Shown: positions 18,952 through 26,600 of the stretch, one piece after another
Layout: each line of letters opens with the position of its first letter
Position numbering within the stretch: position 1 is the first letter of the stretch
DNA from: JAICMB01 sp963802915
GTDB taxonomy: Bacteria; Acidobacteriota; Terriglobia; Bryobacterales; Bryobacteraceae
Length of the DNA stretch: 64,000 nucleotides
Direction: 5' to 3'
Assembly: GCA_963802915.1 (NCBI GenBank)
Contig: CAWDKQ010000003.1
Coordinates: 1 to 64,000 of the forward strand
Notes under the pieces: model-generated
The model's input: the letters and a program-made list of their open reading frames with translations, nothing else
Database searches by the model: none
What the model was told of the DNA's origin: nothing
Translations under genes and position numbers: made by a program

Positions 18952-19740
18952 TCACTGTGCGGCCAGAGGAAGCTTCGAACCCGCAGGGCTCACTGCATCG
19001 CCCAGACCGATCTGAAGATCGGGATTCGAATCGACCGTTTGAGGAAGCTGAACGTTGATCTGATACAGGCCCGCGTACCCCGGTGCTATGCCCGCGTAAA
19101 GGATGAGGCTGGCATCGACTTGCGTGCCATTGAGCAGGACTTTGAACTCGGAGATGAGTTGCAGGGTCGCCGCGGTGGCAGCCACGTTCGAGTATATGAC
19201 GGGGGGAATCGTGTCGCCGAGTCCCGTGGCGTAGAACGTGAGGACTTCACCCGCGTGGGCAGGCGCGGCAGCAGTTATCAGCGATCCGTCCACCCGCGTG
19301 GCAATCACTGTATGGGGATCCAGAAGGAACAGGGCGGGCGAAGCTGAGGCGAGGGTGAACGGAACACTGGGGCCAGCGAGTCCATTCAAGACGACTTGAA
19401 TGTGCGTTGGCCCGGGTAACAATATGCTCGGTACGAGAAAATTGATTTGTGTCGGCGAGACATAAAACAGGTTCGCCGCGATCCCTCCGATCAGGACGTT
19501 GACTCCGCTTCCAGGCAGTCCGTAGGGCATCACGCCCCCCACAATGTCTTGGGCTGAAAGAGAAGCCGTCGTGTATGAAAGTCCGGTTCCGAAGATCGTT
19601 CCGATCGCATTCGGGGCCAGAGCAGTGTGATAATCGGCCGAGTTAACGATCGAGTCCGTGGCATAGAACGGAGCATCGTGAGGCTCACTCGCGGCGGCCA
19701 GCCAGGACGCGAATAAAAACAGCGGAAGCCACGCAGGCAT
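18952..19740 (-). CDS. Secreted protein with TIGR03437 Solibacter-type C-terminal domain
   Basis: A 262-residue protein with a signal peptide (about 1-18) and, for nearly all the rest, the beta-rich domain abundant in Solibacter: NSADYHTALAPNAIGTIFGTGL, then GGIAANLFYVSPTQINFLVP, then FYATGLGDTIPP and GIAPGYAGLYQINVQLP. In this family the domain usually sits at the end of larger secreted proteins; here it is essentially alone. Function is unknown; an IPT/Ig-like adhesion role is inferred. Confidence 0.8.
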   Translation of the reverse strand: MPAWLPLFLFASWLAAASEPHDAPFYATDSIVNSADYHTALAPNAIGTIFGTGLSYTTASLSAQDIVGGVMPYGLPGSGVNVLIGGIAANLFYVSPTQINFLVPSILLPGPTHIQVVLNGLAGPSVPFTLASASPALFLLDPHTVIATRVDGSLITAAAPAHAGEVLTFYATGLGDTIPPVIYSNVAATAATLQLISEFKVLLNGTQVDASLILYAGIAPGYAGLYQINVQLPQTVDSNPDLQIGLGDAVSPAGSKLPLAAQ

Positions 19741-19783
19741 TTCGACGTACGTTTAGTGCCACAGACGCGGCCGGTTTCTCAGT

Positions 19784-21145
19784 TTATTGCAGCGACTGGA
19801 CCGGGATGGTCGCGCTGCTTTGGGTTTGCTGTCCTCCGATAGTGACCACCAAAGGCAGGTTGCCCTCCGGCGCCGTCGTAGGGATGCGGATGTTGAGCTG
19901 GTAGAGCCCGCTGATGGAGCCGGGAACGAGTCCGAGGTAGAGAATGTCGGATGCGGGCAGTGCGACGCCGCCTAGAGTGACGGTGACCGGGGTGGTCGTA
20001 ACTGGTGCTGCCGCGGTCGCGAGGGCGCCCGGCGGAACGGAAGGATTGGTAGCGCCGAAGCCGGTGCCATAAAGGGTGACGATATCGCCAGGCAGAGCGA
20101 GGTTCCCGGTGGAAACGACGGATGGATTCGCAACGATGTCGGACGTGCCCGCGATCTGGGCGGCGATGCTGGTTCCGTTGAACGTGAAGAATGTCGGGGA
20201 AACCGGAAGAACGTTAACCGCAGCCGCGGAGCTCGAGACGGCGTCCTGTTTACCCGCATTGGAAATCACGACGAGACTTACCGGCCCTGTCGTAGCCGGA
20301 CCCTGGAAGTTAATCTGGTCCGTTTGAACGTACGTGATAGGGAGCAGGGTCTTGTTGCCGCTGGAGTCGGTGGCCTGCACGGCGATACACGCCAATTCGG
20401 TCGGGAACGCTCCGTTCACAAAATCGCCGAGACCGGCCGTCCGCTTCAGGTTGGAGCTTGCGAAGTTGAGGCCGAAGATCGTCCACAAACCACCGCTCGC
20501 GAGATTGCTGGTGAAAGCCGCCGCATCCTGCACATGCACCAGGGAGGGCAAGCCGCTGTTGTTGCACGCGGCGCTCGAGCTTAGGGGCACGTTGGCTTGG
20601 GATGTGTACGTATGATCGCCCGCGGTCGGCGAACCGCCCGCTACCGCAGCGACGTAAAACTCGATCTGACCGATCTCCTGATCGGGAGGCGTCCAGTTGA
20701 CGAGGAATGTGTATCCGGCGCCGGCCGCGGTTTGAGGTGCCGTCGATTGTTCCGCAAACTCACGGGTGCCGCCGCATGGCGCGGCCGAGCCGTTATCGCA
20801 AATCACGACCACTGGAGAACCATTGACAGGCGTGAATGTTCCGGCTTCCTGCGTGGTATCGCTGACCGAACGCGCCGTCAACTCAAAGCCCCAATACTGG
20901 GCGCTCGTGTCGGTGATCTTTACGTGAATTACCTGCGGCTGGCTGGGGACGTACGTTGAAACATCGAGCGACACCGATCCCGTGGCAGCCGTGCCCGTTC
21001 CATGACACAAGGTACATGTCGCCCCGTTGGCGTCAGTGGGCACGCCCGCCCTTTCGACTGGCGGCTGGGTGCTATAGGCAAACAGCAGAAGAGGTAGGCC
21101 GCCGAGAAGCGCTAACAGAAGTTTCGGGCGCATTACGCTTTTCAT
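19784..21145 (-). CDS. Secreted reeler-like protein with haem-type CXXCH motif and TIGR03437 domain
   Basis: A 453-residue protein. After a signal peptide there is a CTLCHG motif (a c-type haem-binding CXXCH) in a short linker, then a reeler/choice-of-anchor-like beta domain (VIHVKITDTSAQYWGFELTAR) and a C-terminal Solibacter-type domain (LVHVQDAAAFTSNLASGGLW, IFGLNFASSNLK, LYLGLVPGSISGLYQLNIRIP). I start it at ATG 21145, which overlaps the mutY stop (ATGA); an upstream in-frame start at 21235 lies inside mutY. Haem attachment is inferred from the motif alone. Confidence 0.75.
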   Translation of the reverse strand: MKSVMRPKLLLALLGGLPLLLFAYSTQPPVERAGVPTDANGATCTLCHGTGTAATGSVSLDVSTYVPSQPQVIHVKITDTSAQYWGFELTARSVSDTTQEAGTFTPVNGSPVVVICDNGSAAPCGGTREFAEQSTAPQTAAGAGYTFLVNWTPPDQEIGQIEFYVAAVAGGSPTAGDHTYTSQANVPLSSSAACNNSGLPSLVHVQDAAAFTSNLASGGLWTIFGLNFASSNLKRTAGLGDFVNGAFPTELACIAVQATDSSGNKTLLPITYVQTDQINFQGPATTGPVSLVVISNAGKQDAVSSSAAAVNVLPVSPTFFTFNGTSIAAQIAGTSDIVANPSVVSTGNLALPGDIVTLYGTGFGATNPSVPPGALATAAAPVTTTPVTVTLGGVALPASDILYLGLVPGSISGLYQLNIRIPTTAPEGNLPLVVTIGGQQTQSSATIPVQSLQ

Positions 21146-22155
21146 TCTACTTCCCAATGGAGATGAATACACCGTAAGGCCTTTCTCGCAGTGGTACTTA
21201 AAGGAAGTCGATGCAAAGAATCCTTGGCGACCCAAATCAGATCCGCGGGCACGACACGGGCCGCGGCGCGGATGACGTCGAATTTATAAGTCGTGTTCAC
21301 GATGGTGTGCCGGAATTTTCCTACCGTATGCGCGCCTTCGACGACGTGTTGCAAACGGTCGCTGCCAGGTAGCTCCCAGAAGCCCGCGAGCCGCTTGCTG
21401 GCCGCGCCGCGCCGCCAAAACAGTACTTTGCCTTCGTGCTCGATATAAAAGAGTGTCTCAGACACCTCATTTCGCTGTGTTTTTCGCAGCTTAACGGGGT
21501 ACTGATGCTGCTCTCCGGCCAAGTGCGCGGCACAGTGAAGGGCGAGCGGGCATTTGGGACATTCGCGCGCTTTCGGCAGGCAGACCGTCGCGCCGAGTTC
21601 CATAACGGCCTGATTGAAATCGCCGGACCGCTTGCGATCGAGCAGTTCGCCCGCGACCGCAGCCAGGCGGGAGCGTGTTTCACTTGACCCGATGTCGCCC
21701 GGGTCGGCAGTCAGGCGGCTCATTACACGCAGAGCATTGCCGTCGATAGCGGCGTGCGGCAATCCAAAAGCGATGCTCGCTACCGCCGCGGCGGTGTAAT
21801 CGCCGATGCCAGGGAGCGAACGGATACCCTCGTAATCTCTCGGAAATGCGCCTGCATCGGAAATCCGGATCGCAGATTTCTGAAGATTGCGGGCTCGGGA
21901 ATAATATCCGAGCCCCGACCAGGCCGTAAGCACGTCTTCTTCGCGAGCTTCCGCCAAATCCCGGACGGTTGGATAAAGCCCCAGGAATCGCTCATAATAC
22001 GGCAACACCGCGGCGACCCGTGTTTGCTGCAGCATGATCTCGGAAACCCAGATGGCATAGGGGTCTTGAGAGCGACGCCACGGGAGATCGCGTTTCGCGC
22101 GAGAGTACCAGGTCAGCAGCGCTTTCCGGATCGAGGCAGGGTTCGAAGTCGACAA
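21142..22155 (-). CDS. mutY: A/G-specific adenine glycosylase
   Basis: MutY removes adenine mispaired with 8-oxoguanine. The 337-residue protein has the catalytic Glu region (WVSEIMLQQT), the helix-hairpin-helix LPGIGDYTAAA with the downstream conserved Asp (AIDGNALRVMSR), and the [4Fe-4S] loop with spacing CX6CX2CX5C. A C-terminal NUDIX-like domain (FWRRGAASKRLAGFWELPG) recognises 8-oxoG. The only start codon before the domain in this frame is TTG at 22155, preceded by TATCAT and 6 nt. It is divergent from a DinB-like gene 26 bp away. Confidence 0.93.
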   Translation of the reverse strand: MSTSNPASIRKALLTWYSRAKRDLPWRRSQDPYAIWVSEIMLQQTRVAAVLPYYERFLGLYPTVRDLAEAREEDVLTAWSGLGYYSRARNLQKSAIRISDAGAFPRDYEGIRSLPGIGDYTAAAVASIAFGLPHAAIDGNALRVMSRLTADPGDIGSSETRSRLAAVAGELLDRKRSGDFNQAVMELGATVCLPKARECPKCPLALHCAAHLAGEQHQYPVKLRKTQRNEVSETLFYIEHEGKVLFWRRGAASKRLAGFWELPGSDRLQHVVEGAHTVGKFRHTIVNTTYKFDVIRAAARVVPADLIWVAKDSLHRLPLSTTARKALRCIHLHWEVE

Positions 22156-22161
22156 CTTCCC

Positions 22162-22167
22162 ATGATA
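22162..22167 (-). promoter_or_regulatory. -10-like box before mutY
   Basis: TATCAT on the minus strand, 6 nt before the mutY TTG; it implies a leaderless mRNA. Confidence 0.4.
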
Positions 22168-22181
22168 ATCTCAATAGGTTC

Positions 22182-22643
22182 ATGGCGAGACATCTGGGTA
22201 ATGACGGCGATCGCCTTCTCATTCTCGAACGTCTCGCTACCGTCTGCCCCGATAGCCGCGCAAGCTGGGGGCGTATGTCGCCGCATCAGATGATTTGCCA
22301 TCTCAGCGATGCATTTCGGTTCGCTTTGGGGGAGAAATCAGCCACGCCCGCCACCGGCCCGCTTCAGCGCGCGGTGATCAAGTTTGTCGCCATTTACGTG
22401 CCGCTGCGTTGGCCGAAAGGGTTTCGCGCTCCGCCCGAAATCGAACAGGGCGCGGGAGGAACGTCTCCGGTTGAATTTGAAAGCGACCGCGCCGAACTCG
22501 ATGCGCTCGTCCAACGATTTTCGACGAGCGCCTCAAATTTAGGGGATCGATTGCACCCCGTTTTCGGACAAATGAACGAGTTCGAATGGCTGCGCTGGGG
22601 ATATCTGCACGCGGATCATCATCTCAGGCAATTCGGCGCGTAG
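22182..22643 (+). CDS. DinB-like / DUF1569 protein
   Basis: A 153-residue four-helix protein. WGRMSPHQMICHLSDAFRF near residue 30-50 and HADHHLRQFG at the C-terminus provide the His residues that bind a divalent metal in the DinB/DUF1569 superfamily, whose members include thiol-dependent transferases. The exact reaction is unknown. Its start is 26 bp from the divergent mutY start, so they share a promoter region. Confidence 0.75.
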   Translation: MARHLGNDGDRLLILERLATVCPDSRASWGRMSPHQMICHLSDAFRFALGEKSATPATGPLQRAVIKFVAIYVPLRWPKGFRAPPEIEQGAGGTSPVEFESDRAELDALVQRFSTSASNLGDRLHPVFGQMNEFEWLRWGYLHADHHLRQFGA

Positions 22644-22650
22644 TTCACGC

Positions 22651-22656
22651 TAGCAT
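22651..22656 (+). promoter_or_regulatory. -10-like box, leaderless start at 22664
   Basis: TAGCAT followed by 7 nt and the GTG start; no Shine-Dalgarno sequence. Confidence 0.35.
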
Positions 22657-22663
22657 TTAAGAC

Positions 22664-24547
22664 GTGCGCATTCAACTACCGTTGTTGTTCGCATTGACCC
22701 TGCCGCTTGCCGCGCAGTCCCAGCCGTGGTTCTTCATCCAAATGTCGGACCCGCAGTTCGGCATGTATGCGGAGAATCGCGATTTCGTGCAAGAGACTGC
22801 CAATTTCGAATTCGCGATCGCTAACGCGAACCGCCTGAAACCGGCATTCGTAATCGTCACCGGGGACCTGGTGAACAAACCCGGAGATGCGGCGCAGATC
22901 GCGGAGTACAAACGCATTGCATCGAAGCTCGATCCTTCGATTACCCTCTACAACGTCCCCGGTAATCATGACGAGGGCAATGAACCGACGCCGCAAAGCA
23001 TCGCTGACTATCGCGAGAGAATCGGGCCGGATTACTATACGTTCCGATCGCATGAAATGGTCGGCTTCGTTCTGGACGGCAATCTGCTGAAAGCCCCGCA
23101 GCACGTTCCCGAGGAAGCCGCGAAACAGGAGCAGTGGCTTAAAGCCGAATTGGAGAAGGCCAAACGCGAGGGCGTGAAAAACCTGGTCGTGTTCCTGCAC
23201 CAGCCGTTGTTTCTCGAAAGCACCACCGAGCCGGAGCAATATTTCAATATTCCTGTCGAGACGCGACGCCGCTACCTCGCGCTATTCCACGAATATGGAA
23301 TCGAGCATGTGTATGCAGGCCATTATCATCGCAACGCTTACGCTCGCGACGGTTCGCTCGAGATGGTGACTACCGGACCAGTGAGCAAGCCGATCGGAAA
23401 CGATCCGTCGGGATTTCGAGTGGTCACCGTAAAAAACGGCACGTTCGAATCGCACTACTATGGGCTCGGATATATGCCACCTGTCATCAATCTGAACGCC
23501 GGACCGGAACGCCGGGCCACTCTGCGCGAGTTGGGCGTTAGCGTTGGCATTCTTGCACCAGGGCCGCTGAATGCGATTACCGACGTGGCAGGCGTGGCCG
23601 TAGGACATACCACCATCGTCCGCGGCGATGACGTACGCACCGGAGTCACGGCAATTCTGCCTCATCAGAGAAATCTTTTCCAGGAAAAAGTAGCCGGCGC
23701 CGTGTTCATCGGCAATGCATTTGGCAAGCTTGCCGGATCGACGCAGGTGGAAGAACTCGGCGAAATCGAGACGCCGATTCTGCTGACCTCTACGCTCAGC
23801 GTTCCGCGCGTCGCCGACGCGCTGCTTGATTACGTGCTGGCGCAGCCCGGAAACGAGTATGTGCAATCCGTGAATCCGCTAGTCGGCGAGACGAACGATG
23901 GATATCTCAACGATATTCGAGGCCGCCATATCGCGTCTGAAGATGTTCTGAACGCGATTCGTGGCGCAAAGACAGGTCCGGTTGAGCAGGGCTCTGTTGG
24001 CGCGGGCACCGGAACCATGGCCTTCGGATTCAAAGCCGGCATTGGAACGTCTTCCCGGAAGTTGCCGTCATCTCTCGGGGGCTACACCGTGGGAGTGCTG
24101 GTTCAAACGAACTTTGGCGGCGTACTGACCATTGCCGGAGCACCGGTTGGGCGCGAGCTGGGGCGATACGATCTGAAGGGCTATCTCGATTCCGGAAAGG
24201 GATCCTGCATGATCGTGGTGGCGACCGATGCGCCGGTCGATGCCCGGAATTTGAAGCGCTTGGCCGCTCGAACAATGCTGGGGTTGGGACGTACAGGGTC
24301 ATCCGGAAACAATGGAAGCGGCGATTATGCGATTGCGTTCTCGACATCGCACTCTAAGGATTTGCTGAGCAACGAGGCGATGTCGCCGCTTTTTCTGGGT
24401 GCGATTGAGGCGACGGAAGAGGCCGTTTATAACTCTTTATTCACCGCATCTACGACTACCGGGCGCGGGCATACGGTAGAAGCCTTGCCTATCAACCGCA
24501 CGATGGAGATCCTGCGGAAATACGGAGCCGCGGCGAAGCAGCCATGA
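22664..24547 (+). CDS. Fusion of a metallophosphoesterase and a DmpA-type (P1/S58) aminopeptidase
   Basis: A 627-residue secreted protein with two enzyme domains in one frame. After a signal peptide (about 1-19), residues 22-270 form a calcineurin-like metallophosphoesterase with ligands Asp29, Asp68, Asn101-His102, His179, His220 and His222. Residues about 285-627 form a DmpA/BapA aminopeptidase: LNAITDVAGVAVGHTT, NPLVGETNDGYLND, VGAGTGTMAFGFKAGIGTSS and the self-cleavage site Gly513-Ser514 (GKGSCMIVVATDAP), where Ser514 would become the nucleophile. If it matures as in DmpA, the alpha chain would carry the phosphoesterase domain. The next gene overlaps by ATGA. Confidence 0.85.
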   Translation: MRIQLPLLFALTLPLAAQSQPWFFIQMSDPQFGMYAENRDFVQETANFEFAIANANRLKPAFVIVTGDLVNKPGDAAQIAEYKRIASKLDPSITLYNVPGNHDEGNEPTPQSIADYRERIGPDYYTFRSHEMVGFVLDGNLLKAPQHVPEEAAKQEQWLKAELEKAKREGVKNLVVFLHQPLFLESTTEPEQYFNIPVETRRRYLALFHEYGIEHVYAGHYHRNAYARDGSLEMVTTGPVSKPIGNDPSGFRVVTVKNGTFESHYYGLGYMPPVINLNAGPERRATLRELGVSVGILAPGPLNAITDVAGVAVGHTTIVRGDDVRTGVTAILPHQRNLFQEKVAGAVFIGNAFGKLAGSTQVEELGEIETPILLTSTLSVPRVADALLDYVLAQPGNEYVQSVNPLVGETNDGYLNDIRGRHIASEDVLNAIRGAKTGPVEQGSVGAGTGTMAFGFKAGIGTSSRKLPSSLGGYTVGVLVQTNFGGVLTIAGAPVGRELGRYDLKGYLDSGKGSCMIVVATDAPVDARNLKRLAARTMLGLGRTGSSGNNGSGDYAIAFSTSHSKDLLSNEAMSPLFLGAIEATEEAVYNSLFTASTTTGRGHTVEALPINRTMEILRKYGAAAKQP

Positions 24548-25383
24548 TGCGGCTGTTAGCCTTGGCCCTGCTGGCTGCATCGGCGTTGCGCGGCGGCCAA
24601 GTCGACGATCTTGTCGAGCGCATCTTGTCGCTTTCAGCGAAGGAGACTCCGCTACCTCGCACCGACACACTGAACCGAGCCGCCAAACTTCTGGATGCAG
24701 CACGGCCCGATCTGGCGCGTCATCTTCGGTCTTTAGCGAGCCCAAAGCTCTTTCAAATTGGACCACCATTTGAGCTTCCGCGCGTGCTCGAACCGGCGGA
24801 GATTCAGCATCTGGTAGAAGAAGTCGAGCATAGTGGCGATGACCCAGCCGCTTACTTCGCCCTCGCGGGCGTGATTCGGCAAAACCGGCTCAGCGCCGGA
24901 CAGGACAACCCCTCAATCCGCGCCAGAATCGCTCTCCTTGATCTCGATCAGTTCCTGAATCCAGTGCTCATAAGGTTGGACGGTGTCCGCGTTCGCTTGA
25001 ACGACTATCGAAAACAGCCGGTTCTGCTCGCATTCTGGGCAACCTGGTGCGTGCCTTGCCGCGCAGAACTTTCACGACTGGAAAAGGTAACGAAGGAAGA
25101 TGCCACCGTACTCGCCATCTCCTGGGAGCCGCTGGCTACGGTTCAGGCGTTTCTCGAAAAACACCCTTCCAGCCTTTCGATATTCCTCGATCCGGGGCAC
25201 AAGCTCAGCGATCAACTGCGCATCGACAGGATCCCGAGGACGGTTGTGCTCGCCTTAAACGCGATTCCCGAAGAGCAGAAACAGGATGATAATGATGAGA
25301 AGCAAACCACCAATTCCTCCACCGACTCTCGGTCCGCCATAGTAAAACCCGCCACCGCCTCCCAGCAAGAGCAGCACGATTAA
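24544..25383 (+). CDS. TlpA-like secreted thioredoxin-fold protein with abnormal C-terminus
   Basis: A 279-residue exported protein: signal peptide (about 1-20), a helical N-terminal region, and a TlpA/ResA-type thioredoxin domain with the redox motif in FWATWCVPCRAEL and the cis-Pro region IDRIPRTVVL. The usual last strand and helix are missing. From about residue 238 the frame runs antisense through a small membrane-protein gene (25255-25404), giving a Gln/Asp/Ser-rich tail unlike the family. It is coupled to the upstream fusion gene by ATGA. A disulfide reductase role in the envelope is likely. Confidence 0.75.
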   Translation: MMRLLALALLAASALRGGQVDDLVERILSLSAKETPLPRTDTLNRAAKLLDAARPDLARHLRSLASPKLFQIGPPFELPRVLEPAEIQHLVEEVEHSGDDPAAYFALAGVIRQNRLSAGQDNPSIRARIALLDLDQFLNPVLIRLDGVRVRLNDYRKQPVLLAFWATWCVPCRAELSRLEKVTKEDATVLAISWEPLATVQAFLEKHPSSLSIFLDPGHKLSDQLRIDRIPRTVVLALNAIPEEQKQDDNDEKQTTNSSTDSRSAIVKPATASQQEQHD

Positions 25384-25404
25384 CACAATCAGAAGTAGAC
25401 TCAT
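25255..25404 (-). CDS. Small DUF3309-like membrane protein
   Basis: A 49-residue protein made of two hydrophobic helices (SLLLIVLIVLLLL and GGLLLIIIILFLLFG) joined by a Gly/Tyr-rich turn (GGGGGFYYGGPRVGGGIG), the layout of DUF3309 proteins. Function is unknown. It lies antisense to the last 129 bp of the TlpA-like gene. There is no strong ribosome-binding site, but the composition is unmistakably that of a membrane hairpin, and the other strand here reads as low-complexity tail. Confidence 0.6.
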   Translation of the reverse strand: MSLLLIVLIVLLLLGGGGGFYYGGPRVGGGIGGLLLIIIILFLLFGNRV

Positions 25405-25511
25405 GGGCCAAAGCTGAGCAAGTCGAGAACCACAATTCTGGACCGTTTCGTGCGGTCGGCATGTAACAAGTACGGGGCCACGCCCTCTAACGTGGAGGAG
25501 CCTTGTTACAT

Positions 25512-25820
25512 ATGAAATTGACCATAGTCCTTGCCTCGTGTCTCTTTTGCAGTGCTGTCTTTGCCGAGAGTTTAACGGGCGTAGTTTCCGATGAGCACTG
25601 CGGCGCGAAACACTCGGAGGCGACCGCAAAAGATAAGAGCTGCGTAGAGACGTGCGTTAAAGGCGGTGCCGCGCCCGTAATTGTGAGCGACGGAAAAGTC
25701 TTCAAGATTTCCGACGACACGCAGCGAAAAGTCAGAAATCACCTCGGCGAGAAGGTTACCGTGAACGGCAAAGTGGAAGGTGACACTGTAACCATTGACA
25801 CCGTCGAAACTAGAAGCTAA
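25512..25820 (+). CDS. Small secreted protein with conserved-looking Cys
   Basis: A 102-residue protein with a clear signal peptide (KLTIVLASCLFCSAVFA) and a compact domain, LTGVVSDEHCGAKH...CVETCVKGG...ITIDTV-like, with four Cys and an OB-like beta pattern. Similar small secreted proteins are common in acidobacteria; function unknown. I use ATG 25512, because GGAGGAG at 25494-25500 is 11 nt upstream; the in-frame TTG at 25503 sits too close to it. Confidence 0.7.
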   Translation: MKLTIVLASCLFCSAVFAESLTGVVSDEHCGAKHSEATAKDKSCVETCVKGGAAPVIVSDGKVFKISDDTQRKVRNHLGEKVTVNGKVEGDTVTIDTVETRS

Positions 25821-25882
25821 CTCCGCCTTGCGAAACGTATGGCCTTCTGAGTGCCTAGTATCTGCCGGGAGGAGAAAAGAAC

Positions 25883-26032
25883 ATGAGACGATTCATCGCC
25901 CTGGCAGTACTTTTTGCAGCATCCATGGCAACGATTCCGGCCGCAATGGCCGATCAAGTTGTCGTCGTGAAGACCCATCATCGCCGCCATCACCGGCATC
26001 ATCACCACACTGTTGTCGTGGTTCGTCATTAG
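25883..26032 (+). CDS. Histidine-rich secreted micropeptide
   Basis: A 49-residue protein with a signal peptide (RRFIALAVLFAASMATIPAAMA) and a mature part of about 26 residues, DQVVVVKTHHRRHHRHHHH followed by TVVVVRH. Nine of the mature residues before the final one are His. GGGAGGAG at 25867-25874 gives ideal spacing. The symmetric Val4-His-rich-Val4 arrangement suggests a metal-binding periplasmic peptide, by inference only. No known family comes to mind. Confidence 0.7.
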   Translation: MRRFIALAVLFAASMATIPAAMADQVVVVKTHHRRHHRHHHHTVVVVRH

Positions 26033-26082
26033 CAGCTTGAGGGTTCCGCTCGCGGTTGTGGAGCCAGCCGCGACCGGAACTG

Positions 26083-26088
26083 TACAAT
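26083..26088 (+). promoter_or_regulatory. -10-like box, leaderless start at 26094
   Basis: TACAAT, then 5 nt (ATAGC), then GTG; nearly identical to the arrangement before nnr at 53739. Confidence 0.45.
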
Positions 26089-26093
26089 ATAGC

Positions 26094-26594
26094 GTGAAGC
26101 GACTCCTGGTCTATATTTTTCTTTGCGCGGGCGCACTGGCTAGCGCCCAAGTCGTCCCACCTACTCACGCGAAAACTCTCAAAGGATCGGTAGTGACCTT
26201 TCCTCAAACCGACAGTCCCAAAGCTCTTTTGCTACTGGTCGGCTTTTCCCATGAATCAAGCAAACAATGCGACAAGTGGAACGGACGGCTGAAGGCTTCA
26301 TACCTGAATGACTCGCACGTCGCTTACTATGAGCTCGCCGATTTTCAGGGTGTACCCTCTTTCGTAATGTGGATGATTTTGCACGGGATGAGACGAGCGA
26401 TTCCCGAGGATGAGCAATCGCACTTTTTCCTCCTATATAGCGACGAAGATAAATGGAAGAAGCTGGCCGGATATACGGCGCCCCAAGATGCTTATTTGAT
26501 CGTGGCGGACGCTGGCGGGCACGTGCTGTGGCAAACACATGGAGAACCGAACGATGCTAAATATAGCGAGTTGCAGGCAGCGCTCGCGAAGTAG
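26094..26594 (+). CDS. Exported thioredoxin-like-fold hypothetical protein
   Basis: A 166-residue protein with a signal peptide (KRLLVYIFLCAGALASA). The core has alternating strands (ALLLLVGFSHESSKQCDKW, YLIVADAGGHVLWQTHG), a layout that recalls the thioredoxin fold, and the helical segment in the middle resembles ATP10-like proteins. There is no CXXC pair, so redox activity is unlikely. I choose the GTG at 26094 because it starts directly at the signal peptide and follows a TACAAT box; longer frames add an unlikely N-terminus. Confidence 0.55.
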   Translation: MKRLLVYIFLCAGALASAQVVPPTHAKTLKGSVVTFPQTDSPKALLLLVGFSHESSKQCDKWNGRLKASYLNDSHVAYYELADFQGVPSFVMWMILHGMRRAIPEDEQSHFFLLYSDEDKWKKLAGYTAPQDAYLIVADAGGHVLWQTHGEPNDAKYSELQAALAK

Positions 26595-26600
26595 AAGGCG

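Noticed and set aside
22182..22293. Possible alternative start for the DinB-like protein
   Set aside because: The first residues already lead into the conserved WGRMSPHQM segment at normal spacing, so ATG 22182 is kept.
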